Assembly: GCF_003751265.1 (NCBI RefSeq)
Contig: NZ_RJKN01000007.1
Location: 62,001-126,000 of the forward strand
Length of the DNA stretch: 64,000 nucleotides
Origin: Pseudokineococcus lusitanus
Lineage (GTDB): Bacteria; Actinomycetota; Actinomycetes; Actinomycetales; Quadrisphaeraceae
Reading direction: 5' to 3'
Below are positions 55,641-63,791 of the stretch, one piece after another. The notes under the pieces are model-generated. The model searched no databases. It saw only the letters and a list, made by a program, of their open reading frames with translations, and was not told the DNA's origin. Positions within the stretch are counted from its first letter, which is position 1; each line of letters opens with the position of its first letter. The position numbers were made by a program, and so were the translations under genes.

Positions 55641-56564
55641 TCAGCCGGCGGCGCTCACCTCGAGCAGGCTCTTCCATGGGTCCTCGAAGCGCAGCGTGCG
55701 GCCGTCGTGGCGGGCGGTGATGTCGTGACGCCGGAGCCGCTCGGCCAGGGCGTCGACGTCCTGCGCCGTCGGCACGACGATCGACACCTGGCCGAGGCCG
55801 ATGGTCGCCGCACGGGCGCCGGCGCCACGGCTGCCCCAGCTGTTCATGGCCATGTGGTGGTGGTAGCCGCCGGCGGAGACGAAGAGCGCGCCGCTCCACT
55901 CGGCGGTGACCTCGAAGCCCAGCGCGTCGACGTAGAAGGCGCGGGCCGTGGGGACGTCGCCGACCTTGAGGTGGACGTGGCCGACCTCGGCGCCGCTGAG
56001 CGGCTGCTCGACGAGGTGGTCGCGGAGGAAGGCGTTCGGGTCGAGCGGCGCGTTGTCCATGAGGACGCGGCCGTCCTGCCACCCCCACTCCTCGCGCGGG
56101 CGGTCGCGGTAGAGCTCGATGCCGTTGCCCTCGGGGTCGGTGAAGTAGAAGGCCTCCGACACGAGGTGGTCGGCCGAGCCCACGTAGGCCGACCGCGGGT
56201 GGCGCGCGGCCCGGGCGACGACGTCCGCGAGCGCCGCGCGGTCGGGGAAGAGGAGCGCCGTGTGGAAGAGGCCCGCCTGGCCGGGCGCCGGCGCGGGGAG
56301 GCCGGGGGTGTGGACGAGGACGACGAGGGCGTCGCGGCCACGGCCGAGGACGCTGACGTCGGCGGCCGCCGCACCGGGGGCGCCGAGGTCCGTCGCGGTG
56401 CGGGCGGCGTCGCCGGCGAGCTCCTCGAGGCCGAGGGCGTCGCGGTAGTACGCCGTCATGCCGGGCAGGTCGGCGACGTGGAGGGTGACGGCGTCCATCG
56501 TCGTCGCGCCGGGGAGGAGCAGGGCGTCGTCGCGACCGGTGGCGGTCGTCGTGGGGGTCGTCAT
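55641..56564 (-). CDS. two-domain VOC ring-cleavage dioxygenase-like protein (MhqO-like)
   Basis: A 307-residue protein with two VOC modules. The first has 'AVTLHVADLPGMTAYYRDAL' and 'YFTDPEGNGIELYRDRPREE', the second 'VGHVHLKVGDVPTARAFYVD' and 'AGGYHHHMAMNSW'. His and Glu metal ligands are visible. The arrangement matches catechol-2,3-dioxygenase-like MhqO proteins linked to quinone/hydroquinone detoxification. Divergent from a MarR regulator, as in Bacillus MhqR systems. GGAGA precedes ATG 56564. Confidence 0.82.
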   Translation of the reverse strand: MTTPTTTATGRDDALLLPGATTMDAVTLHVADLPGMTAYYRDALGLEELAGDAARTATDLGAPGAAAADVSVLGRGRDALVVLVHTPGLPAPAPGQAGLFHTALLFPDRAALADVVARAARHPRSAYVGSADHLVSEAFYFTDPEGNGIELYRDRPREEWGWQDGRVLMDNAPLDPNAFLRDHLVEQPLSGAEVGHVHLKVGDVPTARAFYVDALGFEVTAEWSGALFVSAGGYHHHMAMNSWGSRGAGARAATIGLGQVSIVVPTAQDVDALAERLRRHDITARHDGRTLRFEDPWKSLLEVSAAG

Positions 56565-56607
56565 GGCGTCTCCACGGGCAGAGGTTGTTGCGTGAACTGT
56601 TGGGTCG

Positions 56608-56638
56608 ACGGTAGCACCGTATGGTTGTGCCGACAACC
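56608..56638 (-). promoter_or_regulatory. VOC gene promoter and MarR operator
   Basis: Minus strand TTGTCG (56636-56631), 17-nt spacer, TACCGT (56613-56608). Over the -35 lies TGGTTGT-GCCG-ACAACCA (56622-56639), a perfect inverted repeat suited to MarR. Bound regulator would block both this promoter and the one for marR. Confidence 0.65.
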
Positions 56639-56653
56639 AACGAGGAGGACGAC

Positions 56654-57145
56654 GTGGCGACCGAGTGGCTGGACCGGCGTGAGCTGGCGGCGTGGATCCG
56701 CGTGGCCTCGGTGCTGGAGGTCCTGCCGGGCGTGCTGGACGGCCAGCTCCGCCGCGACGGCGGAGTCACGCTCTTCGAGTACTTCGTCCTCGCGATCCTC
56801 TCGGAGACACCGGGCCGCACGCTACGGATGAGCGCGCTGGCCCAGCAGACGAACGCGACGCTGCCCCGGCTGTCCAACGTCGTGCGCCGGATGGAGGGTC
56901 GGGGCCTCCTCGAGCGCCGGCAGGCCGACGACGACGCCCGCGCCACCGACGTGACCCTGACCGACGAGGGCATGGCGACGACCGAGCGGGCGGCGCCGGG
57001 CCACGTCGCCGCCGTCCGCCACCACGTCGTCGACGCGCTGACCCCCGAGCAGCTCGGGCAGCTCGTCGAGATCACCGACGCCCTGCTCGACCGGCTCGAC
57101 CCCACCGGGGGGATGGCGGTGACGTACCGGCGGTACGACGGCTGA
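56654..57145 (+). CDS. MarR-family transcriptional regulator (MhqR-like context)
   Basis: A 163-residue winged-helix protein: 'LFEYFVLAILSETPGRTLRM', 'LAQQTNATLPRLSNVVRRM' (recognition region) and 'LLERRQADDDARATDVTLT'. GTG 56654 is preferred (GAGGAGG 5 nt upstream). Divergent from the VOC dioxygenase-like gene across an operator, it probably senses quinone-like compounds or represses until they appear. The ligand is inferred from gene context only. Confidence 0.87.
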   Translation: MATEWLDRRELAAWIRVASVLEVLPGVLDGQLRRDGGVTLFEYFVLAILSETPGRTLRMSALAQQTNATLPRLSNVVRRMEGRGLLERRQADDDARATDVTLTDEGMATTERAAPGHVAAVRHHVVDALTPEQLGQLVEITDALLDRLDPTGGMAVTYRRYDG

Positions 57146-57163
57146 GGGCACCGGCGCGAGGCG

Positions 57164-58645
57164 TCAGCCGGCCGATCCCGCCGGTGCCTCGCGGGCAGCC
57201 GCTGCGCCGCCCGACCGCGCGTAGGACGCGGACAGCGCCCGGTACTGCGGGCTCGCGAGCGCCACGAGCGTCGCCAGCAGGCCCACCGCGCCGACGACGA
57301 CGAAGACCAGGGCGATGGCCCGCGCCTGCCCGGTGCCGAACCAGCCGCCGATGGCCAGGGCGCCCGCGCCCGAGCCGGTCATGGAGGGCACGACGACGAA
57401 CTGCGTCAGCGGCCCGATCAGGAAGGCGGTGAGCGGGGACGCCGCCTGCTCGACGCTGAGCGCGAAGCCGAAGACCCGCCCCTGGCGCTCGTAGGGCACG
57501 ACGCGCTGGAGGACGGTCTGCTCGGCGGCCTCGGCGAAGGGCATGAGCAGCATGAAGACCGCCATGGCGACCGTCAGCGTGACGACCGACGCGGCCAGGG
57601 GGAAGAGCATCGTCGCGGTCCAGGCGGCCGCGTTGACGAGCAGCAGCAGGCGCACCGGCCTGCGCCCGAGGCCCACCCGCGCGACGAGGAGGCCTCCGAC
57701 GATCATCAGCGCGCTGAGCCCTCCCCACAGGAGGCCCCACACCTGGACCGACACGAGCGAGAGCCCGTAGGCGTCCATGAGCGCCATGAAGGCGCCGCCG
57801 ATGAAGTTGTTGAAGCAGCTGAAGGCGATGAGCGGCAGCAGCCCCGGGACGCCGCGGACGAGCCGCCAGGTGCCGCGGAGGTCGACGCCGTCGGACGACG
57901 TCGGGGTCGCCGCGGCGGCGGCCGCGCCGGGGCCCGTCCCGCCCTCCGCGCCGACGGCCGGTACCTCGGGCGCCGGGTCCGCCGTCGCCTCGGCCGTGGT
58001 GAGCACGCGGGTCTCGGGGACGTCGAGCCGGGCGAGGTGCGCCATCGACACGACGAGGACGAGCAGCGCGAGCAGGAGGACGTAGAGCATCCCGCCGGCG
58101 GCGACGAGCACGCCGCTGATGACCGAGGTGACGAGCATCGACGCGCCCGTGACCGTGCCGACGAGCCCGTTGGCGCGGTCGCGCCGGTCGGCGGGCACGA
58201 GCAGCGTCACGAGGGTCGGCAGGGCGATGGACCGGGGGTTGCCGGCCACGACGCCGACCATGAGCAGGACGACGAAGACCCACAGCTGCCAGGAGGCGAC
58301 GTCGCGGAAGGCGGCGTCCGGCGTCAGCAGGTAGAGCGCCAGGCAGACGCCGTAGACGGCCGTCGACGCCAGCGCCGAGACCTGCATGACCGACCGCTTG
58401 TGGTGGCGGTCCACGAGGCTGCCGAACCAGATGCCCGTCCCGGCCGTGGCCACGAGGAAGATCCCGGCGATCATCCCGGTCGCGAAGACCGACTGCGTCT
58501 CGAGGAAGACCCAGAAGGTCACGGCGAACCAGACGGTGTAGTTCATGACGGCGACGACGGCATTGCTCACGAGCAGGTGGGCGAACACGCGCTGCGTGCC
58601 GGAGCGCAGGTCGAGCCGGGGCGACGGCTGGTCGGGGGTGCTCAC
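57164..58645 (-). CDS. MFS transporter
   Basis: A 493-residue major facilitator with 12 predicted helices. The N-half has 'WFGSLVDRHHKRSVMQVSAL', the MFS signature loop after helix 2. A ~45-residue Ala/Pro-rich central loop separates the halves, and the C-half has 'VVPYERQGRVFGFALSVEQA'. It resembles enterobactin/macrolide-type exporters. Substrate unknown. GTG-like or ATG start at 58645 is supported by its position after a GAGAGGAC sequence. Confidence 0.87.
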   Translation of the reverse strand: MSTPDQPSPRLDLRSGTQRVFAHLLVSNAVVAVMNYTVWFAVTFWVFLETQSVFATGMIAGIFLVATAGTGIWFGSLVDRHHKRSVMQVSALASTAVYGVCLALYLLTPDAAFRDVASWQLWVFVVLLMVGVVAGNPRSIALPTLVTLLVPADRRDRANGLVGTVTGASMLVTSVISGVLVAAGGMLYVLLLALLVLVVSMAHLARLDVPETRVLTTAEATADPAPEVPAVGAEGGTGPGAAAAAATPTSSDGVDLRGTWRLVRGVPGLLPLIAFSCFNNFIGGAFMALMDAYGLSLVSVQVWGLLWGGLSALMIVGGLLVARVGLGRRPVRLLLLVNAAAWTATMLFPLAASVVTLTVAMAVFMLLMPFAEAAEQTVLQRVVPYERQGRVFGFALSVEQAASPLTAFLIGPLTQFVVVPSMTGSGAGALAIGGWFGTGQARAIALVFVVVGAVGLLATLVALASPQYRALSASYARSGGAAAAREAPAGSAG

Positions 58646-58720
58646 GACGGGGTCCTCTCGGGCGGTGCGGGTCCGACGAGGGGTGGACCGGCGCTGCCGC
58701 CCGGACTGAGCGGTGGTCCG

Positions 58721-59299
58721 TCAGGCGCGGTCGGCGACGTCCTGCAGCCGCTGCCGGTGGGCGGCCCACCAGGCGGCGTCGCCCTGGGGGAGGTTCGAGT
58801 GCTCGCGCCGGTGGCCGGTGGAGCCGTCCACGAGCTCGCGCACGACGTCGGCGTGCCCGGCGTGCCGGTGGGTCTCCGCGACGAGGTGGGCGAGGACCCG
58901 GTGGAGGGTCACGGCGCGCGCCTCCGGGCGCCACCACGGGACGTCGCCGGGGGCGTCCAGCGGGAGCGCCGCGACGGTGGCGTCGCCGTGCGCCCACACC
59001 CGCCGGTAGAGGTCGACGACGTCGGCGCGGGACTCCCCGGCCGTCGCCCACATGTCGGCGTTCGGCTCGGCGTCCCCCTCCGCCCAGGGCAGCGGCTCCG
59101 GGAAGGGTCGGCCGAAGACGAGCCCGAGGTACCCGGACTCCACGCCGGCGAGGTGCTTGACGAGCCCGAGCAGGTTCGTGCCCGTCGGTGTCAGCGGACG
59201 GCGGAGGTCGCGCTCGTCGAGGCCGTCGAGCTTCCACAGCACCGCCTCGCGGCCCTGCTGCAGGTAGTGGTGGAGCTCGTCCTTCGCGGGGTCGTCCAT
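58721..59299 (-). CDS. DinB family protein (DUF664-type)
   Basis: A 192-residue four-helix-bundle protein. DinB/DUF664 features are 'LHHYLQQGREAVLWKLDGLD', 'LTPTGTNLLGLVKHLAGVES' and 'LVAETHRHAGHADVVRELVD'. The His triad (KHLAGVE, HLVAETHRHAGH) probably binds a metal. Relatives include bacillithiol/mycothiol-dependent enzymes, so a thiol-linked role is possible. Start ATG 59299 is 6 nt after minus-strand CACGCT. Confidence 0.87.
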   Translation of the reverse strand: MDDPAKDELHHYLQQGREAVLWKLDGLDERDLRRPLTPTGTNLLGLVKHLAGVESGYLGLVFGRPFPEPLPWAEGDAEPNADMWATAGESRADVVDLYRRVWAHGDATVAALPLDAPGDVPWWRPEARAVTLHRVLAHLVAETHRHAGHADVVRELVDGSTGHRREHSNLPQGDAAWWAAHRQRLQDVADRA

Positions 59300-59346
59300 C
59301 TCGGCAGCGTGGCACCGTCGAGGGCCGGTCGGGGTGGTCCGCCCCG

Positions 59347-60045
59347 CTACCAGCCCGCCGCCCCGTCGGCGTCGACGAGGCGGCCGCTGGGGCCGACGGT
59401 GTCGAGGGCCGCGGCGATGATCGGCGCGGCGCCCTCGGCCACGGTGTGCCCGGCCCCACCGGTGAAGTCGGTGGCGGTCAGGCCCGGGTCGACGGCCGTG
59501 ACGAGCACCTGCGGCAGCGCCTTGGCGTACTGGACCACGAGCATGTCCAGCGCCGCCTTCGACGCCGGGTAGGGCAGGTGGGCGATGTCGGCGTAGACGG
59601 GGTCGCCGGTCTGGTGGGCGAAGGACCCCATGCCGGACGACACCATGACGAGCCGCGGTCGCTCCGCCCGGAGCAGCAGCGGCAGGAACGCGCGCGTCAC
59701 GCGGACGGGGCCGAGGACGTTGACGTCGAGGACCTCGCGGAAGTCCTCGGGGCCGACGTCGCCCGGGCCCGCCCAGGTGCCGGCCACGCCCGCGTTGTTG
59801 ACGACGACGTCCACAGCTCCCGCCGCCGCCTCGACCTCCTGGGCGGCCGAGGCCACCGAGGCGTCGTCGGTGACGTCGAGGGCGAGGGGGCGCAGGTCGC
59901 CGCCGACGGGCTCCTGACGGAGCTGCTCGGCGACCGCCGCGGGTCGGCGTGCGCCGGCGAAGACGGTGCACCCCTGCTCGGCGAGCCGGCGGGCGGTGAG
60001 GGTGCCCATGCCGCGGGACGCCCCGGTGACGACGACGACGGTCAT
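59347..60045 (-). CDS. short-chain dehydrogenase/reductase
   Basis: A 232-residue SDR: TGASRGMG near residue 8, 'VVNNAGVAGTW', catalytic Ser in 'VMVSSGMGSF' and Tyr-x3-Lys in 'PYPASKAALDM'. ATG 60045 is chosen because the SDR fold begins here; the longer form to 60081 adds only a low-complexity start. A GGGGAG site and a CACGGT box are both nearby. The substrate is unknown. Confidence 0.85.
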   Translation of the reverse strand: MTVVVVTGASRGMGTLTARRLAEQGCTVFAGARRPAAVAEQLRQEPVGGDLRPLALDVTDDASVASAAQEVEAAAGAVDVVVNNAGVAGTWAGPGDVGPEDFREVLDVNVLGPVRVTRAFLPLLLRAERPRLVMVSSGMGSFAHQTGDPVYADIAHLPYPASKAALDMLVVQYAKALPQVLVTAVDPGLTATDFTGGAGHTVAEGAAPIIAAALDTVGPSGRLVDADGAAGW

Positions 60046-60102
60046 CTCCCCACCGTGCCCGCGGGGCCGCTCGTCCGCCACGGCAGGGGCTGCGGCGCAG
60101 AC

Positions 60103-60318
60103 CTACTGCGGCCCGCCGGCCGAGCCGAAGCCCTCGGCGCGCAGCTGCCGCTGCACGCGCTCCTCGTCGTCGCGCCAGCGCCGGCGGGCGTCGAGGGACC
60201 CGTGCCGGACGGCGAGGCGGATGATCCAGTAGGTGACGAAGAGGCCGAGGGCCAGCAGGACCAGGTAGGCGACGCCGAGGAGGAGCAGGACGACGATGCC
60301 GGTTCCGTCAGGTGCCAT
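60103..60318 (-). CDS. small single-helix membrane protein
   Basis: A 71-residue protein with one long hydrophobic segment 'IVVLLLLGVAYLVLLALGL' continuing to FVTYWIIRLAV, then an amphipathic, charged tail. Topology is N-out or hairpin-like. Minus-strand TAGCCT, 6 nt before ATG 60318, overlaps the stop codon of the upstream ATPase gene, so it can be expressed on its own. No family is recognised. Confidence 0.62.
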   Translation of the reverse strand: MAPDGTGIVVLLLLGVAYLVLLALGLFVTYWIIRLAVRHGSLDARRRWRDDEERVQRQLRAEGFGSAGGPQ

Positions 60319-60327
60319 GCCGCGAGG

Positions 60328-60948
60328 CTAGGTGAGAGGTGCCGTCGCGACGGGCGCCGGGAGACCGCGCCGCCGCAGCTCCTCGACGACGAGCCGGGCG
60401 TTCTCCTCCGGTGGGGTGGTCGTCGTGTCGAGGTGCAGCACCTCGTCCTCCGGCGGCCGGTGCAGCCGCACGGTCTCCCGGAAGCGCCGGTACCCCTCCG
60501 GGTCCGAGCCCTTCCGGAGCGCGACCCGGTCAGGGGTGTCGGTGCGGCCCACCTGGACGTCGACGTCGCACGTGAGCAGGACGGCGAGGAAGAGGGAGCC
60601 GCGGCGGCCGGCCAGCGCCCGGAGCCGGTCGTACTCCGCGGCGCCGTGGTCGTCGTCCTCGAGGACGTTCGTCATGACGAAGCTCCGCGTCCGCGGCGCG
60701 AGGTGCTCGACGGCGTCGAGCACGGCCGCCCTGACGGGGGCGACCCGGTCCCACGTCCCCGGGGGCAGCGGCTCGACGCCGTCCCAGCGCAGCACCTCGA
60801 GGACGGGCCGGTTGACGAGCTGGTCGTCGACGAGGACGCCGTCGAGGAGCCGTGCGACGTGGCCGCCGACCGTCCGCTTGCCCGCTGCGGGGTAGCCGAG
60901 CAGGAGGACGACGGCGGCGGACGCGGTGGGCGGGTCGTCGCCGGGCAC
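60328..60948 (-). CDS. P-loop kinase/ATPase-like protein
   Basis: A 206-residue P-loop protein. Walker A is GYPAAGKRT (residues ~18-26), followed by a nucleotide-kinase-like fold: 'FVMTNVLEDDDHGAAEYDRL' and 'FLAVLLTCDVDVQVGRTDTP'. It resembles small zeta-toxin/shikimate-kinase-like kinases but has no diagnostic substrate motif. GTG 60948 has no strong ribosome site. The phosphate acceptor is unknown. Confidence 0.68.
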   Translation of the reverse strand: MPGDDPPTASAAVVLLLGYPAAGKRTVGGHVARLLDGVLVDDQLVNRPVLEVLRWDGVEPLPPGTWDRVAPVRAAVLDAVEHLAPRTRSFVMTNVLEDDDHGAAEYDRLRALAGRRGSLFLAVLLTCDVDVQVGRTDTPDRVALRKGSDPEGYRRFRETVRLHRPPEDEVLHLDTTTTPPEENARLVVEELRRRGLPAPVATAPLT

Positions 60949-61091
60949 GGGTGTCCTCGGGCTGGTCGGCCGGACGGTGGCGGCGACCGTACGGCGCGAC
61001 GCGCGGCGGCCGCGAGGGACTTCTCGTCGCTAGCGTGCGGGGCCGGACGTCCCGGACCCGCCGGGGCGCGGCCCGAGCAGGGGGCGAGCGC

Positions 61092-61268
61092 GTGGAGGAC
61101 TTCGCGATCGGCGACACCGTGCAGGTGACCGTCCAGGGCGCGGCCATGACCGGGAGCGTGGGGACGGTCGTGCACCTCGACACCTCGCGCGGCCTGTACC
61201 TCGTGCGCGTCGGCGCCGCGGTGCAGGACTACTTCCCGCCCGAGCACCTCGAGCTCTTCGCGCCCTGA
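61092..61268 (+). CDS. small SH3-like hypothetical protein
   Basis: A 58-residue protein beginning 'VEDFAIGDTVQVTVQGAAMT' and ending 'DYFPPEHLELFAP'. Its beta-rich pattern with 'GDTVQV' and 'GTVVHLD' resembles small KOW/SH3-like barrels. GGGGGCGAG precedes GTG 61092. A 20-bp inverted repeat follows and likely ends the transcript. Function is unknown. Confidence 0.6.
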   Translation: MEDFAIGDTVQVTVQGAAMTGSVGTVVHLDTSRGLYLVRVGAAVQDYFPPEHLELFAP

Positions 61269-61305
61269 GCCGGGCGCCTCGCCGCGTCCGCGGAGGCCAC
61301 CGGCG

Positions 61306-61397
61306 CCGTGCGACAGGCGTTGCTCGCCCGGCGGGGCGTCGCCGCCGCGTTGACCTGCGCCGACGCGTGGCCGGGCGGAGCAACGCCTGTCGCACGG
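61306..61397. terminator. 20-bp perfect inverted repeat between convergent genes
   Basis: CCGTGCGACAGGCGTTGCTC (61306-61325) and its exact complement (61378-61397). GCCCGG/CCGGGC extends the stem to 26 bp with one bulge. The loop is ~40 nt. It abuts the stop codon of the minus-strand gene. Confidence 0.7.
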
Positions 61398-62240
61398 TCA
61401 GAGGTCGGCCATCTGGCCGCGGAGCTCGCCGCGGACGCGGTTGGCCGTCCCCGTGGGCGCGGGCGCGTTGTCGTCGCCCGCGAGGTCGCCGCGGACGACG
61501 TTGCCGTCCAGCCGGACCTCGCCGTCCGTGCCCTCGACGACGACGTCACCGCCCCAGACGCCCTGGCCGTCGCACTCCGCGAAGGGACCGGTGCGGCCGA
61601 GCTGGACGCCGAGGTCGTTGTCGCCGAGGAGGGCGTCGCCGTGGACCTCCGACTCGCACACGAGGGCGCCGGCCGCGTTGCCGAGGACCTGGAGGCCGCC
61701 GCGGACGACCGAGTCGACGACGTCGGTGGAGCTGCCGGACTCGGTGACGACGTCGCCCGCGACCCGGGAGCCCTCGAGGACGACCTCCGCCCCGACGGCG
61801 CGGAGGTCGCCGCCGACCGTGCTCGCCTCGGCGACGAGGAGCGCGGGGCGCTCGACGTCGGCGGTCACGACCACCGCGCCGTCGAAGGTGCTGCCGGTCG
61901 CGGTCACGGAGTAGCCGCGGTGCACGAGACGACCCTCGACCGTGGAGCCGACGAGGTCGAGCGCGGCGTCGGGGCCGACGGCGACGCGGCCGCCGAGCGT
62001 GGAGCCGGTCAGCGAGAGCTCCGCCGCCTCGCCGAGCCGCGTCGCGCCGGTGACGACGACGTCGGCCAGCTCGCAGGCGGTGCCGGCGCGGACGACGAGG
62101 TCGCCCTCGACCGTGCTGCCGTCGGCGACGTCCGCGCAGGACGTCGCCGGGGCGGGCAGGCCCGCCGCGGCGGCCGAGGGGGCGAGGAGCGCCGGCGCGG
62201 CGAGCAGGGCGCCGGCGAGGACGGCGGTGGAGCGCTTCAT
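61398..62240 (-). CDS. secreted beta-helix-like repeat protein
   Basis: A 280-residue exported protein. The signal peptide ends near AAAAG (residue ~26). The rest is a run of short Val/Gly/Asp turns such as 'TVEGDLVVRAGTACELADVV' and 'LVGSTVEGRLVHRGYSVT', the look of a single-stranded beta helix. It resembles bactofilin-like/polymer-forming surface proteins. GGAGG precedes ATG 62240. Its role is probably at the cell surface; ligand unknown. Confidence 0.6.
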   Translation of the reverse strand: MKRSTAVLAGALLAAPALLAPSAAAAGLPAPATSCADVADGSTVEGDLVVRAGTACELADVVVTGATRLGEAAELSLTGSTLGGRVAVGPDAALDLVGSTVEGRLVHRGYSVTATGSTFDGAVVVTADVERPALLVAEASTVGGDLRAVGAEVVLEGSRVAGDVVTESGSSTDVVDSVVRGGLQVLGNAAGALVCESEVHGDALLGDNDLGVQLGRTGPFAECDGQGVWGGDVVVEGTDGEVRLDGNVVRGDLAGDDNAPAPTGTANRVRGELRGQMADL

Positions 62241-62286
62241 CGGGTCCTCCGGGAGGTGGCGTGACGGGCGGCGGCCGGGGTCGGCG

Positions 62287-63192
62287 TCATCGCGGCAGGG
62301 GCAGCGGTCGGACCCGCAGGCTGCGCAGGTAGTCGTAGGAACGCCGGGCGGTCCGCGGCGGGTCGGGCTGCTCGTCGCGCTCGATGACGTAGTGGTGGGC
62401 GGCCGGGTGCCGCAGGTGCGCCAGGATCCCGGGGAAGTCGACGGAGCTGTCGCCGAGGTCGGTCTCCACGCCCTCGGTCGGGACACCGTCCTTGAGGTGC
62501 AGCAGGGGGAAGCGGCGCTCGTGGGCGTCGAGGTAGGGGCCGGGGTCTACGCCGGCGCGCAGGATCCAGTAGAGGTCCAGCTCGAAGTCGACGAGCCGCG
62601 GGTCGGTCTCCGCGAGCCAGATGTCGAAGAGGACCTGCCCCGTGCCCGGGGCCGTGCGGAACTCGTTGTCGTGCAGGTGCGCGTACCAGCGGAGGCCGTA
62701 CGAGCGGGCGAGCTCGCCCCAGCCGTTCATCTCCTCCGCCATGCGGCGGTAGCCGTCCGGCGTCTCCTCGCCGTCCATGTAGGAGACGCCGACGTACCGC
62801 TGGCCGAGGACGGCCGCGCGCTCGAGGGTCGGTCCGGCGAGGTCGCCGCGGAAGTCGCCGGGGTTGTGGTGGCTGCCGACGACGCGCAGCCCGACGGCGT
62901 CGGTGGCGGCGCGGAAGGCGCTGGGGCTCAGGCCGCCGTAGTCGTAGGCCGGCTCGATCTCGGCGTAGCCGGCCTCCGCGAGGAGCTCGAGCACGGCCTC
63001 CGGCTGCTCCGCGAGCATCGAGCGGATCGAGTAGAGCCCGAAGCCGATGCGGTCCGGCGGGACCGGCCGGGCCCCGCGGCGGGCCGCGGCCGAGGCCGGA
63101 CCGGCCGTCCCGGCGGTCCCGGCCAGGAGCGCGGCGGCGCCCAGGCCCTGCAGCAGGTGTCGTCGAGCCGGACCGGTCTGCGAGGCGCCCAT
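62287..63192 (-). CDS. Tat-exported sugar phosphate isomerase/epimerase-like TIM barrel
   Basis: A 301-residue protein. A twin-arginine signal ('ARRHLLQGLGAAALLAGTAG', cleavage near ASA) is followed by an AP-endonuclease-2-type TIM barrel with metal-site candidates: 'GYAEIEPAYDY', 'VGSHHNPGDF', 'WYAHLHDNEF' and 'DFELDLYWI'. Such secreted proteins act on sugars or glycosides outside the membrane. Its promoter is well formed. Substrate is unknown. Confidence 0.8.
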   Translation of the reverse strand: MGASQTGPARRHLLQGLGAAALLAGTAGTAGPASAAARRGARPVPPDRIGFGLYSIRSMLAEQPEAVLELLAEAGYAEIEPAYDYGGLSPSAFRAATDAVGLRVVGSHHNPGDFRGDLAGPTLERAAVLGQRYVGVSYMDGEETPDGYRRMAEEMNGWGELARSYGLRWYAHLHDNEFRTAPGTGQVLFDIWLAETDPRLVDFELDLYWILRAGVDPGPYLDAHERRFPLLHLKDGVPTEGVETDLGDSSVDFPGILAHLRHPAAHHYVIERDEQPDPPRTARRSYDYLRSLRVRPLPLPR

Positions 63193-63227
63193 GCCACGCT
63201 CCCTCCGTCGGAAGTGGGTTCTGACGG

Positions 63228-63257
63228 ACAGTACGCAGAAGTGGGCAAAACGGACAA
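63228..63257 (-). promoter_or_regulatory. promoter of the TIM-barrel gene with flanking direct repeats
   Basis: Minus strand TTGTCC (63257-63252), 18-nt spacer, TACTGT (63233-63228). GAAGTGGG occurs at 63211-63218 and again at 63238-63245, one copy in the spacer and one downstream, a likely regulator site. Confidence 0.55.
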
Positions 63258-63278
63258 GGGTCGTCGAGGGGCGGCCGA

Positions 63279-63791
63279 TCAGCCGGTGCGGCGCATCACC
63301 ACCGTGGGCAGGCCCAGCACCACGGAGGTCGCCCCTGTCGGCCGGAAGCCGTGGCGGCGGTAGAACGCGACGGCGCGGGCGTTGTACGCCGCCACCTCGA
63401 GCGAGATCGGCTGCGGCCCGAGCCATCCGAGGGCAGCGGCCAGCATCCGGTCGGCGACCCCGGTGCCCTGGTGCGCCCGCAGGAGGTAGAGCGCCTCGAG
63501 GACCGCGTCCCCCTCCGCCGGCCGGGTGGCGTGGACGAGGCCGACGACGTCGCCGCCCCGGCGGGCGACGCGGTAGAAGGTGCGCGCCGGGTCCGACCGC
63601 TGGGCCGCGAAGAACCGCCGGCGGGCGGCGGCGGCCGCGGGGGAGTCCTTCGACCCCGCGTGGGCGTCCACCCACGCGGCGTCGACGCCGTGCTCGGCGC
63701 TCGGGTAGGTCTCGTGCCACGAGCGGAGGTGCATGCGCCCGAGCGCCTCGGCGTCCTCGTCGCGGGGGAGGTCGACGACCACCTCGCTCAC
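63279..63791 (-). CDS. GNAT family acetyltransferase
   Basis: A 170-residue GNAT protein: 'VVDLPRDEDAEALGRMHLRS', 'YLLRAHQGTGVADRMLAAAL' (acetyl-CoA loop) and 'YNARAVAFYRRHGFRPTGAT'. GTG 63791 overlaps the stop of the next gene by 4 bp. The acceptor is unknown. It sits alone with a small membrane protein at the window end. Confidence 0.83.
   Translation of the reverse strand: MSEVVVDLPRDEDAEALGRMHLRSWHETYPSAEHGVDAAWVDAHAGSKDSPAAAAARRRFFAAQRSDPARTFYRVARRGGDVVGLVHATRPAEGDAVLEALYLLRAHQGTGVADRMLAAALGWLGPQPISLEVAAYNARAVAFYRRHGFRPTGATSVVLGLPTVVMRRTG

Noticed and set aside
57149-57200. Hairpin after the second marR gene
   Set aside because: The GGCACCGGCG/CGCCGGTGCC arms overlap the 3' end of the MFS coding region and the loop is long. 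It may act as a weak terminator, but the evidence is thin.
61306-61397. Attachment site or integron attC
   Set aside because: The repeat lies between convergent genes, with no recombinase or cassette nearby. A terminator explains it better.
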